NCBI GenBank assembly: GCA_037045055.1
Contig: JBAOHJ010000003.1
Span: 992,001-1,056,000, forward strand
DNA length: 64,000 nucleotides
Origin: Phosphoribacter sp037045055
Lineage (GTDB): Bacteria > Actinomycetota > Actinomycetes > Actinomycetales > Dermatophilaceae
Reading direction: 5' to 3'
In this document: piece by piece, positions 43,737-51,614 of the stretch
Numbering within the stretch: position 1 is the first letter of the stretch
How the letters are laid out: each line of letters starts with the position of its first letter
Program-made: the position numbers and the translations under genes
Notes under the pieces: model-generated
Seen by the model: the letters and a program-made list of their open reading frames with translations, nothing else
What the model was told of the DNA's origin: nothing
Databases searched by the model: none

Positions 43737-44797
43737 TTCACCCGGACGCCAGTCATCAGCTGGCTGACGATCCGGTCCATCGCGCCGGCCTTCTTCTCGG
43801 TCTTGGCCTGGGCGGCCTTCGCCGCCCACACCGACTCGGGCCGGACCTGCAGGATGATGACGTTCTCCGGGAAGTCCAGGTCGCCGTCGATGGCGAACTC
43901 GATGTCGTAGGGCTTGCCGTAGTACTTGTCGATCGCCTTGGAGACCCGGGCGATCTCCTGGATCTCCTCGGCCGTCACGCAGAAGCGGGTGCGGTCCGCC
44001 TCGGGCACCTCGACGACGTCGATGTCGCTGCCGGTGTCCCGGTAGGCGCACATGACCTCCTTGCTGCCCTTGGTGGACTTGATGACGCCGAGCGTGACCT
44101 TGTCCAGCAGGTAGTTGTCCGGGGTGACCAGGCCGCTGACCACGGCCTCGCCGAGCCCGTAACTGACGTCCACGGTGATCTTGGAGCGGTCGCCGTTGAC
44201 CGGGTTGAGCGTGAACACCACACCGGAGACCCGGGAGTTGACCATCTTCGGCACGCCGATACCGATGTTGAGCAGGAAGTGCATGCCCTTGTTGAGCCGG
44301 TAGGTGATGGCCTCCACGTGGTAGGCGCTGGCCCAGGTCTTCTTGATGTAGTCGATGAGATCCCGCTCGCCCCGGATGTTGAGGTAGGTCTCCATCTGTC
44401 CGGGCATCGACACGGCGCCGCTGGAGCGCACCGCGACCGGGACGTTCTCGTGGTGGGACATCTCGCACAACCGTCGGTATGCCGCGAGCGTCTCGTCCTC
44501 GATCTGCGCGGGCACCTCGGCGGAGGTGATGAGACCCACCGCGAAGTCGCTCGCCGCCCGGCAGGCGTCCAGGGTGGCCTCGCCCAGGGAGGTGAGGTAC
44601 TTCTCCAGCTCGGCCTTGATCCCCGTCTCGGTGACGAAGGTGTCGTTGGCGTGCAGCGTCAGCGCGAACCCGGGGCTCGTGCGGATACCGCCCTTGATCA
44701 TCTCGCCGAGGTTGGCGTTCTTCTTCCCGACCAGGGGGAAGTCGGCTCCGGCCAACTCGTCGTACCAGAACAGGGTCGTGCGTTCTCTGTCCGTCAT
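43733..44797 (-). CDS. ppsB: Phenylphosphate synthase subunit, ATP-binding (PpsB-like)
   Basis: A 354-residue protein equal to the N-terminal nucleotide-binding part of PEP synthase/PPDK: PLVGKKNANLGEMIKGGIRT at the start, VAVRSSGAVSMPGQMETYLN near residue 125, NPVNGDRSKITVDVSYGLGE near 205 and ILQVRPESVW near 325. The phosphohistidine and PEP-binding parts are missing, as expected for phenylphosphate synthase, in which ATP binding and the phospho-His domain are on separate subunits. Catalyses phenol + ATP to phenylphosphate + AMP + Pi with its partner encoded upstream. Confidence 0.88.
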   Translation of the reverse strand: MTDRERTTLFWYDELAGADFPLVGKKNANLGEMIKGGIRTSPGFALTLHANDTFVTETGIKAELEKYLTSLGEATLDACRAASDFAVGLITSAEVPAQIEDETLAAYRRLCEMSHHENVPVAVRSSGAVSMPGQMETYLNIRGERDLIDYIKKTWASAYHVEAITYRLNKGMHFLLNIGIGVPKMVNSRVSGVVFTLNPVNGDRSKITVDVSYGLGEAVVSGLVTPDNYLLDKVTLGVIKSTKGSKEVMCAYRDTGSDIDVVEVPEADRTRFCVTAEEIQEIARVSKAIDKYYGKPYDIEFAIDGDLDFPENVIILQVRPESVWAAKAAQAKTEKKAGAMDRIVSQLMTGVRVK

Positions 44798-44861
44798 CGT
44801 TGCCTCTCCGAGTGTGGTCAGGGCGCCGGCAGGGCCAGGGTCGGCCCTGCCGGCGTGCCGG

Positions 44862-46721
44862 TCAAGCTCTCGACAGGATCGTCACCAGACCCTCGTCGCC
44901 GTCGATGCGCACCAGGTCGCCGGTCTTGATCGTCGTAGTGCCACGCCCGGTGCCGACCACGGTCGGCAGGCCGTACTCGCGGCACACGATGGCCGCGTGG
45001 CACATCGCCCCGCCGACGTCGGTCACCGCGCCGACGATCTTGGTGAAGGCGGGCGCCCAGCTCGGGGAGGTCGTCGTCGCGACGAGGATCTCGCCCTCCT
45101 GCAGCTGGTCGAGCTCGTCGGCCGACTTGATCACCCGGGCCTTGCCCTCGACGATGCCCGAGGATCCGGGGGCGCCGGGCAGCACGTTGCTCTCGGCTCC
45201 CGACTGGGCCTCCATCCCCGACAGCCAGTTCTTGAGGGTCGAGGTGGTGACGCCCCACAGGACGATGGTGAACGGCTCGGTGACGACCTCGGGCACGGCA
45301 CCCAACGCCGGCGGCGGCGTCCACTCCTGGAACTTCTGGAGCACCCCCCGGCGCCATTCCACCTCCTTCTTCCAGTAGGACGGGCCGCGCGCGATGATCC
45401 CGGTCGCCCAGCTGGTGACGTGGTCCCAGAGCGCGTCGCGGATCTCGCCGCGCTTGAGCAGCCAGACGTCTTCCTTGTCCTCGAAGAAGCCCGCGTCGGC
45501 CAGCAGCGCGCCGACCTGGCGCACCTTGGTCCAGAACACGCTGTGGAACCAGTGCTCGACGTAGAACAAGTGGTCCTCGACGTAGGGGAACACGGTCTGC
45601 GAGATCGCCAGCGTCTGGTCGAAGGACTCGCGGTCCTCGTCGTTGTCGATGAGCGAGCGGTACTCCGCGATCAGCGCGTCGGCCTCGGCCTTGAGCTTCT
45701 CGGTCGGGCGCCCGACCTGCTTGCCGGCCTTGATCGCCTCGATGTGCATGGCGATCGAGGAGAACGGCACGTCGAGGTTGTCGTTCCACGAGTAGTGGTG
45801 GTGGTACCACCCGGTGCCCGTGGAGATGTAGAACCACGGGTAGCGCGCCTTCTCCAGCTCCTCGAGCCAGGTCTTACCGGCGTCGCTGGTGGCCATCGTG
45901 GACATCACGGCCTCGGCGCCCTGCTGGGTCTCGAACACGGTGTCCAGGCCGGTGTCGATGGCCAACCGGGCCAGCCGGATCAGCTCGGCGTCGGGCCGGT
46001 ACATGACGACGTCGATGCCCGAGACCATCTTGGTCAGCGTCGAGATCGGGATGTCGGGGAAGATCGTGTTCGCCGTGTTGATGAAGGTGACGTACGCGGC
46101 ATACCCGAGGTTGAGGAACTGGAAGTGATACTGCCAGACCCGCAGTCCCATGTTGATGAGCTCGTCGTACTTGGTGAGCAGGGCGTAGCCGCTGCCGGTG
46201 CCGTCGGGGTTGTCGAAGACCAGTGAGGCGTCCTCGACGTCGGGCAGCGGCTCGAAGGTCACCGCGGCCAGCTCCTCGTGGAGCTGGTTCATCCGGACCT
46301 TCCACTCCTCGTAGAGGGCGTTCCAGTTCTGGTAGTAATGCCCGGCGCGCTCCATGAACACCGGCGCCCGCTTCTCGATCTCCGCCGGGTCGTCGACACC
46401 GATCGGCGAGATGTAGACGTAGCCGTTGACGATGCGGTGCGCGATGCCCAGGGCCGGGGGCACCAGGAAGGTCCGGGTGTTGTTCTGCGAGAGGCTAAGG
46501 AACCACGCCTCGTCCCAGATCAGGTCGAAGGGGTAGTGCGGCTCGGGGTAGTGCAGACCGTCGTAGTACCAGAGCTGGCTCTCCTCGAAGGCGGCGCGCT
46601 CCGGGTCGTCCTTGCTGAACTGGTAGTAGTAGGGGTAGAGCTTCTCCCACCCTTCGGTGCCGGGGATCGTCGGCACCTCGTGGGGGCTGAGGAATTTCGG
46701 ACCTGAGTCGTTGGATGGCAC
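44862..46721 (-). CDS. ppsA: Phenylphosphate synthase subunit, phospho-His domain (PpsA-like)
   Basis: A 619-residue protein. The C-terminal PEP-utiliser mobile domain contains TDVGGAMCHAAIVCREYGLP with the phosphorylatable His near residue 574 and the tail IKTGDLVRIDGDEGLV. The N-terminal 450 residues are an unusual helical domain (rich in Trp and Tyr) that would bind phenol. The C-terminal PEP/pyruvate barrel of PEP synthase is absent. This layout matches the 70-kDa subunit of Thauera phenylphosphate synthase. GTG start follows GGAGGAAAACCC. A third, CBS-domain subunit (PpsC) is not in the window. Confidence 0.88.
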   Translation of the reverse strand: MPSNDSGPKFLSPHEVPTIPGTEGWEKLYPYYYQFSKDDPERAAFEESQLWYYDGLHYPEPHYPFDLIWDEAWFLSLSQNNTRTFLVPPALGIAHRIVNGYVYISPIGVDDPAEIEKRAPVFMERAGHYYQNWNALYEEWKVRMNQLHEELAAVTFEPLPDVEDASLVFDNPDGTGSGYALLTKYDELINMGLRVWQYHFQFLNLGYAAYVTFINTANTIFPDIPISTLTKMVSGIDVVMYRPDAELIRLARLAIDTGLDTVFETQQGAEAVMSTMATSDAGKTWLEELEKARYPWFYISTGTGWYHHHYSWNDNLDVPFSSIAMHIEAIKAGKQVGRPTEKLKAEADALIAEYRSLIDNDEDRESFDQTLAISQTVFPYVEDHLFYVEHWFHSVFWTKVRQVGALLADAGFFEDKEDVWLLKRGEIRDALWDHVTSWATGIIARGPSYWKKEVEWRRGVLQKFQEWTPPPALGAVPEVVTEPFTIVLWGVTTSTLKNWLSGMEAQSGAESNVLPGAPGSSGIVEGKARVIKSADELDQLQEGEILVATTTSPSWAPAFTKIVGAVTDVGGAMCHAAIVCREYGLPTVVGTGRGTTTIKTGDLVRIDGDEGLVTILSRA

Positions 46722-46745
46722 GGGTTTTCCTCCAGTTCACAAGGC

Positions 46746-47393
46746 TTAGAGCGCGAACCACCGGGGCTCGGCGAAGTACTCGGTCGTCCGCAGGATGCGG
46801 CTGTAGTAGTTGGTGACGTACTCGGTCTTGAGGCGGTAGCTGTTCTCGCGGTAGGTGGGGTTGTCGAACAGCGCCCCGATGTCGACGGGGTCGCGGAAGG
46901 TCAACTCCAGGACGATCTCGCTGTGCCCGCCGATGAGCACCTGCCAGGCGTCCGTGACCTCGAGGTAGTCGAGTGCCTCGAGGGCGGGGTGGTACTCCTG
47001 AAGGATGAACTGGGCGTAATCGGCCCGCTTGCCGGGCTGGATGTCCCAGTACTGGTTGAACTTCCAGACCCCCTTCTGGATCTGGTAGGTCCCCCGCGGG
47101 ACCCGACCGGTGGACCGCATGATCTTGCTGCGGTAGCCGACGACGATGTCCTTGAGGTCGGCGACGAGCTGCTCGTACTCGACGCTCGCCATGATCCGGT
47201 TGAGATCCTCCAGGGAGTCGGCCCGGTTGACCGACATCAGGATGGGGCCGGCCCCGACCTCGACGTAGAAGCCGCCGACCGGTTGCAGACCCAGCTCCGT
47301 GCATCCCGGGATGAACCGGTTCTTGACGAATTCGGAGTACTCCTCGGTGCGCTCCGGAGGGAGGTTCCAGCCCATCTTCATGAGAACTTGCAC
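46746..47393 (-). CDS. Tandem dimeric alpha/beta-barrel (NIPSNAP/EthD-like) protein, first gene of the operon
   Basis: A 215-residue protein made of two similar ferredoxin-like halves: MGWNLPPERTEEYSEFVKNR with GFYVEVGAGPILMSVNRAD, and YWDIQPGKRADYAQFILQEY with WQVLIGGHSEIVLELTF. It is probably a small-molecule-binding or protective protein of the dimeric alpha/beta-barrel group. Function unknown. It begins the phenylphosphate operon, 24 bases before ppsA. GTG at 47393 follows GGGAGACG; ATG at 47381 is possible. Confidence 0.72.
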   Translation of the reverse strand: MQVLMKMGWNLPPERTEEYSEFVKNRFIPGCTELGLQPVGGFYVEVGAGPILMSVNRADSLEDLNRIMASVEYEQLVADLKDIVVGYRSKIMRSTGRVPRGTYQIQKGVWKFNQYWDIQPGKRADYAQFILQEYHPALEALDYLEVTDAWQVLIGGHSEIVLELTFRDPVDIGALFDNPTYRENSYRLKTEYVTNYYSRILRTTEYFAEPRWFAL

Positions 47394-47672
47394 GGTTCGC
47401 GTCTCCCGTTGTGGTCGAGATGGATCCTGCTGTACACGCGCGAAAGGGGCCCGTGGACCGTGGCCACTCGTGCCAGATCCCGCGCCCCCATCGGGGCCAG
47501 CGTACGCATAAACCGGCGATGTGAGAAGGGCGACATTGTCGGGTCGCGCGAAACGGACACCGTCGACCGATCGGCGCCCGGGTGGCACCGGCCCGACCCG
47601 AGTGCCGAGACCGGCGCGGGACCGCCGGCCCGTCAGGCCAGGTCGACCGGGCGTCTTCCGGGCGCCGGCCGG

Positions 47673-48611
47673 TCAGGTCAGGTGCTCGCCCAGGGTCACC
47701 GGGCGCAGCCCGCGCGCCAGCAGCCCCGGCAGGCCCGCGGCATACCCCTCGGCGCTGGCATGCTCCGGCCGGTTGACGTGACTGATGACGATGTCCCCGC
47801 CCCGGACGGTGCGCAGGGCCGCGGCGACCTGCGCGGGCGTGAACGTCGTGCCGGCGTCGCCGTTGACGGAGAAGTTGACGACCTGCTCGCCCAGCTCGCG
47901 GCAGATCCGCACCGCGACGTCGTCACAGTGCGCCGTGCCGGATCGGAAGAACCGCGGCGGGCGCCCGAGCAGCGCGGTGAGCTTCGCGTGGTTGCCGGCG
48001 ACCTCGTCGTAGACCTCCGCCGGGCTGCTCGTGCCCGGCTCCCCGTACGCGGAGCGACCGGTGACCGACAACGGCATGTGCCGGGTGCCGTGGTTGCCGA
48101 TCTCGAACAGGGGGTCGGCGACGAGGTGGTCGGCGATCCGCGGGTTGGCGTCGATCCACCGCGAGTTGAGGAAGAACGTGGCCTTGACCCGCAACCGGCG
48201 CAGCAGCTCGACGAGATCCCGGTCGTAGCCGCATCCCGAGCTGGTCGGGCTCGGCCCGCCGCAGGCGTCGAAGGTCAGCGCCACGACCGGGTCCCGGGTG
48301 CCGAGCGCCTGGACGATCCCGTCGGCCTGCAGGCCCCAACTTGTCGGTGCGACACCGGCATAGCGCGCGACGAGCGCGGCTCGGTCCACGGCCGGCGCGG
48401 CCACCGGCGTGGTCGCGCTCGACGCGGCCGTGCTCGACGCGGCCGAGGGCTCCGGCGCGCCCGCCGGCGTCGGGCCGCCCGCAGTGAAGGGGTCGGCCAT
48501 CGACGGGGACGGCCCGCGGGTCGCGGTCTGCGACTCGGACGGGGCCGCGCATGCCGCGAGGGCCGCCGACACTCCACCGAGCAGCAGGGCCCGCCGGCCG
48601 ATCACGCGCAC
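47673..48611 (-). CDS. Polysaccharide deacetylase lipoprotein
   Basis: A 312-residue exported NodB-type deacetylase. N-terminal lipoprotein signal (RRALLLGGVSAALAACAAPS, lipobox Cys near residue 21), then a Ser/Ala/Pro-rich linker to about residue 75. NodB motifs: VVALTFDACGGP (catalytic Asp-like with Ala in T-F-D-A), EIGNHGTRHMPL (H-x3-H), PPRFFRSGTAHC and IVISHVNRPEHA. The T-F-D-D doublet is T-F-D-A, so one metal-site Asp is missing, as in some divergent members. Substrate unknown. Confidence 0.85.
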   Translation of the reverse strand: MRVIGRRALLLGGVSAALAACAAPSESQTATRGPSPSMADPFTAGGPTPAGAPEPSAASSTAASSATTPVAAPAVDRAALVARYAGVAPTSWGLQADGIVQALGTRDPVVALTFDACGGPSPTSSGCGYDRDLVELLRRLRVKATFFLNSRWIDANPRIADHLVADPLFEIGNHGTRHMPLSVTGRSAYGEPGTSSPAEVYDEVAGNHAKLTALLGRPPRFFRSGTAHCDDVAVRICRELGEQVVNFSVNGDAGTTFTPAQVAAALRTVRGGDIVISHVNRPEHASAEGYAAGLPGLLARGLRPVTLGEHLT

Positions 48612-48693
48612 GCGGACCAGACTAGGGCCGGCGGCCCCCGGACGCCGGTATGCCGCCCGGGCCCTCGACCGGACGGCATACCTCGCAGGCGGG

Positions 48694-49431
48694 TCAGGCG
48701 ACCCGGACAGGCCTCTGGGTGGGGTGGGTCGGGTGCTTGAGGTCCCAACCGGCGAAGGGGGCCCACTCGCCCTTGGGCTGGCCCAGCCGGTCGGCGATGA
48801 TCTGCACGGTCATCGGGTTGTTGGCCATGCCGAAGTGGCTGGAGAGCACCTCGATGTTCTCGGTGCGCGGGGCCGGCTTCTCGACGATCTTGCGCCAGTC
48901 CATGGTGCCGTCGGTGCGCGAGTAGATGACCGTCGAGGGGACCGGGAGGCGACCGGCGGCGAACTTCTGGTCCTTGGGATACCACCAGCCCTCCAGCGAG
49001 GTGCCCATGTTGATCACCTGGCGGACCTTGTCGGGAGCCGCGTGGGCGACCATCCGGGTGAAGGCGCCGCCGACGCACCAGCCCACCAGGCTGACCTTGT
49101 CGCCGTCGTACTTCTCGTAGAGCTCCTCGGTCATCTTCAGCAGGGTGGACCGGATCTTCTGGGGCGGCAGGTACATCATGTGCACCGGCGGCGAGTAGAC
49201 GTGGTGGCCGATCAGGCGCAGCGCACCGCGCACCTGCATGGTGCCCATCGAGGGGCTCCACAAGCCGGTGACGACGATGACCGGGTGACCGTCCGAGGTG
49301 TGCTGGGGCACGAGCAGGGGGGTCGCCGCAGCCAGGGCGCCCATCTCCACCATCATGCGCGAGGGCTCGAACATGCGCCAGATGGCCGGATGCGTCGCGA
49401 TGTTCGGGACGCTGTCGGGGATGATCTTCAT
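48694..49431 (-). CDS. Alpha/beta hydrolase with Cys nucleophile, paralogue 1
   Basis: A 245-residue alpha/beta hydrolase. The nucleophile elbow is VSLVGWCVGGAFTRM (G-W-C-V-G), so Cys stands where lipases have Ser. Acid residue in VIYSRTDGTMDW, His in SSHFGMANNPMT. Cys nucleophiles in a lipase-like box are characteristic of PhaC polyhydroxyalkanoate synthases, but this protein is much shorter than PhaC (about 350-590 residues). Two paralogues follow the same pattern upstream. A promoter with tandem operators precedes it. Confidence 0.82.
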   Translation of the reverse strand: MKIIPDSVPNIATHPAIWRMFEPSRMMVEMGALAAATPLLVPQHTSDGHPVIVVTGLWSPSMGTMQVRGALRLIGHHVYSPPVHMMYLPPQKIRSTLLKMTEELYEKYDGDKVSLVGWCVGGAFTRMVAHAAPDKVRQVINMGTSLEGWWYPKDQKFAAGRLPVPSTVIYSRTDGTMDWRKIVEKPAPRTENIEVLSSHFGMANNPMTVQIIADRLGQPKGEWAPFAGWDLKHPTHPTQRPVRVA

Positions 49432-49517
49432 TGGTCACCTCGGGAGCTAGCGGTAGGGACGTGTGATGGTGCCTCGAGCGGGCGGTCCTGACCGACGGGC
49501 CTGACCACGATGCGCCT

Positions 49518-49555
49518 AGTTTACCAAGCGTTGCTTGGTTTGCCAAGCACTTGGC
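49518..49555 (-). promoter_or_regulatory. Promoter with tandem palindromic operators for the hydrolase gene
   Basis: On the minus strand TTGGCA (complement of 49541-49546) and TAAACT (complement of 49518-49523) are 17 bases apart. The spacer is filled by ACCAAGC-GTT-GCTTGGT (49523-49539), and a second palindrome GCCAAGCACTTGGC (49542-49555) overlaps the -35. This is a strong fit to TetR-type repression, such as acyl-CoA-responsive regulators. The regulator itself is not in the neighbourhood. Confidence 0.72.
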
Positions 49556-49710
49556 GGGGGTGACCTCCGAGCCCGGTATGCCGTCCGGCGGGAAACTCCT
49601 CGCCACCAGTGTGCGTCGAGGGCCGGGGGCCGCGCGCCGCCTGTGTCGCACGGCATACCGGCCCGACGCACCGGCCGCGCAGCGCCCCGAGGCGGCGTGC
49701 GAGGGCGGGC

Positions 49711-50466
49711 TCAGGCGACCTTGCCGGCCGCGCTGGCCTTGTCGCCGGCCTGCTCCAGCGTCCACCCGCTGAACGGGCGCCAGGCGCCCTTGGGCTGCAT
49801 CAGCCGGTCGGCGATGATGTGCAGGGTCATCGGGTTGTTGGCCATGCCGAAGTGGCTGGAGACCACCTCGATGTCCTCGGTGTGGTGGTGGTGCTCGCGC
49901 GGTTGGGTCACCTGCTTGCGGCTGAAGGTCCCGTCCGAGCGGGAGTACACCGAGGTCGACGGCACCGGCAGCGGGTCGCTCGACGTGGTCTGCCCGCTCG
50001 CGTGCGTGAGCTTGGGATACATCGGCAGGCTCTTGGCCACCCCCATGTTGATGACCTGGCGGACGGCGTCGGGCAGGGCGTGTGCGGCCAGCCGGGTGAA
50101 GCCGCCGCCGTAGCACCACCCCGCCAGCGTGATCGGCTCGCCGTAGAGCTCGGCGACCTTCTCGGTCTCGCGCAGCACCACGTCGAGGATGGTCCTGGGC
50201 CGGCGCAGCATGGTCAGCTCGGGGACGCAGTGCACCTTGTGCCCCAGGGCCTTGAGGGCCAGGCGCATCTCCAGGGTGCCCACCGCCGGCGCCATCGCCG
50301 GGACGACGAGGATGGGCTGGCCGTTGGTCGTGCGGTGTCGCAGCAGCCAGGGCAACGCCAACGGCGTCGCCGCCATCTCCACCACCATGCGGGGGGCCTC
50401 CAAGGCGATGAACTGCCCGGGTTGGGTGATCCAGTCGGGGATGCTGTCGGGGGTGAGCTTGGTCAT
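49711..50466 (-). CDS. Alpha/beta hydrolase with Cys nucleophile, paralogue 2
   Basis: A 251-residue paralogue: ITLAGWCYGGGFTRLAAHAL (G-W-C-Y-G), SVYSRSDGTFSRKQV, VVSSHFGMANNPMTLHIIAD. Slightly more divergent than the other two, with an insertion of His residues (REHHHHTED) before the catalytic His region. Start ATG at 50466. About 280 bases separate it from paralogue 1, and an intergenic GGTATGCC/GGCATACC pair lies between. Confidence 0.82.
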   Translation of the reverse strand: MTKLTPDSIPDWITQPGQFIALEAPRMVVEMAATPLALPWLLRHRTTNGQPILVVPAMAPAVGTLEMRLALKALGHKVHCVPELTMLRRPRTILDVVLRETEKVAELYGEPITLAGWCYGGGFTRLAAHALPDAVRQVINMGVAKSLPMYPKLTHASGQTTSSDPLPVPSTSVYSRSDGTFSRKQVTQPREHHHHTEDIEVVSSHFGMANNPMTLHIIADRLMQPKGAWRPFSGWTLEQAGDKASAAGKVA

Positions 50467-50627
50467 CGTCGGTCGACTCCTCGGGGCGATCATGGTCGGG
50501 TCCTGCTACTCAGGGTGCGGCCCAACCGGCCGGTAGGGTCGGGCAGTTCCGCTGATCGAAATGTCCACCCGCCGGTGCCCCCGACGTCACCGCCCGGCGC
50601 GGATCGGCCCACCGGAGGGCGTGCGGG

Positions 50628-51362
50628 TCAGGCCGAGGTGGCGAGCACCTCACCGGAGACGACCTGAGCGCTCGCGGCGCCGTAGGGCGCCCACTGGCCC
50701 TCGGGCTGGGCCAACCGGTCGGCGAGGATCCGCATCGTCATGGGGTTGTTCGCCATGCCCCAGTGACTGGAGACGATCTCGAGGTTCTCGTTGAGCGGAC
50801 CGTCCGGCTCGCACACCCGATGGTGCTCGAACATCCCGTCGCTGCGCGAGTAGACCACCGTAGACGGCACGGGCAGGTGCTCGACACCGGCGTACTTGTG
50901 CTCCTTCGGATACCACCAGCCCTCGCGGGACGAGCCCAGGTTGACGACCTGGCGGACCTTGTCGGGCACTGCGAAGGCCGCCATCCGGGTGAACGCGCCG
51001 CCGACGCACCAGCCGATGAGGGAGACCTTCTGGCCCGTCTGCGCGTGCAGCTTGTCCACCTCGGCGATGACGACGCGCCGGATCGTCGACGGGGTGCGCA
51101 GCATGGTGAACTCGGGCGGGGTGTGCGTCGGGTACCCAAGCAGCTTGAGCGCCGCGCGCATCTCGATGGTGCCCGCATTGACGCTCCACAGACCGGTGAC
51201 GACGAGCACGGGGTGACCGTGCTCGACCTTCTTCTTCACCAGGGCCGGCATGGCCAACGGCAACGCGATCATGTCGACCGCGGCGCGCGGGACCTCGGCC
51301 AGGGTGTACAGCTGGGGCTTGCTCAGGACGTCGGGCAGACGGGGGGACAGGGACGTCGACAC
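50628..51362 (-). CDS. Alpha/beta hydrolase with Cys nucleophile, paralogue 3
   Basis: A 244-residue paralogue: VSLIGWCVGGAFTRMAAFAV (G-W-C-V-G), VVYSRSDGMFEHHRV, IVSSHWGMANNPMTMRILAD. Closer to paralogue 1 than to 2 (shared GWCVGGAFTRM, EGWWYPK). GTG at 51362. The gene is divergent from a fatty acyl-CoA ligase; a half-site ACCAAGC like that of the 49.5-kb operator lies at about 51435. Confidence 0.82.
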   Translation of the reverse strand: MSTSLSPRLPDVLSKPQLYTLAEVPRAAVDMIALPLAMPALVKKKVEHGHPVLVVTGLWSVNAGTIEMRAALKLLGYPTHTPPEFTMLRTPSTIRRVVIAEVDKLHAQTGQKVSLIGWCVGGAFTRMAAFAVPDKVRQVVNLGSSREGWWYPKEHKYAGVEHLPVPSTVVYSRSDGMFEHHRVCEPDGPLNENLEIVSSHWGMANNPMTMRILADRLAQPEGQWAPYGAASAQVVSGEVLATSA

Positions 51363-51614
51363 GGGGGACCACCTTCGGGATCGGGGCGGGCACGGGGTCG
51401 GCGGGGCCGACCGCCGCGCTCTCATCTGGTGCTCAGGATACCAAGCAGAGGTCGTTCGGCGGACCCGCTATTCCGCTAGGCGCAACGGGCGTGAGGCCTC
51501 GTGCCCGCCGACGGTATGCCGCGTCCGGGGACTGTGTCGCACGGCATACCGGGTCGGTCCGGCCGGCGCCCCGCAGACCTCGCCGCGGGGAACCGAAGGT
51601 GGCAGGCTCGGCGC

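Noticed and set aside
48694..51362. Polyhydroxyalkanoate synthase (phaC) cluster
   Set aside because: The Cys elbow is shared, but the proteins are far shorter than PhaC and no phaA, phaB or phasin gene is nearby.
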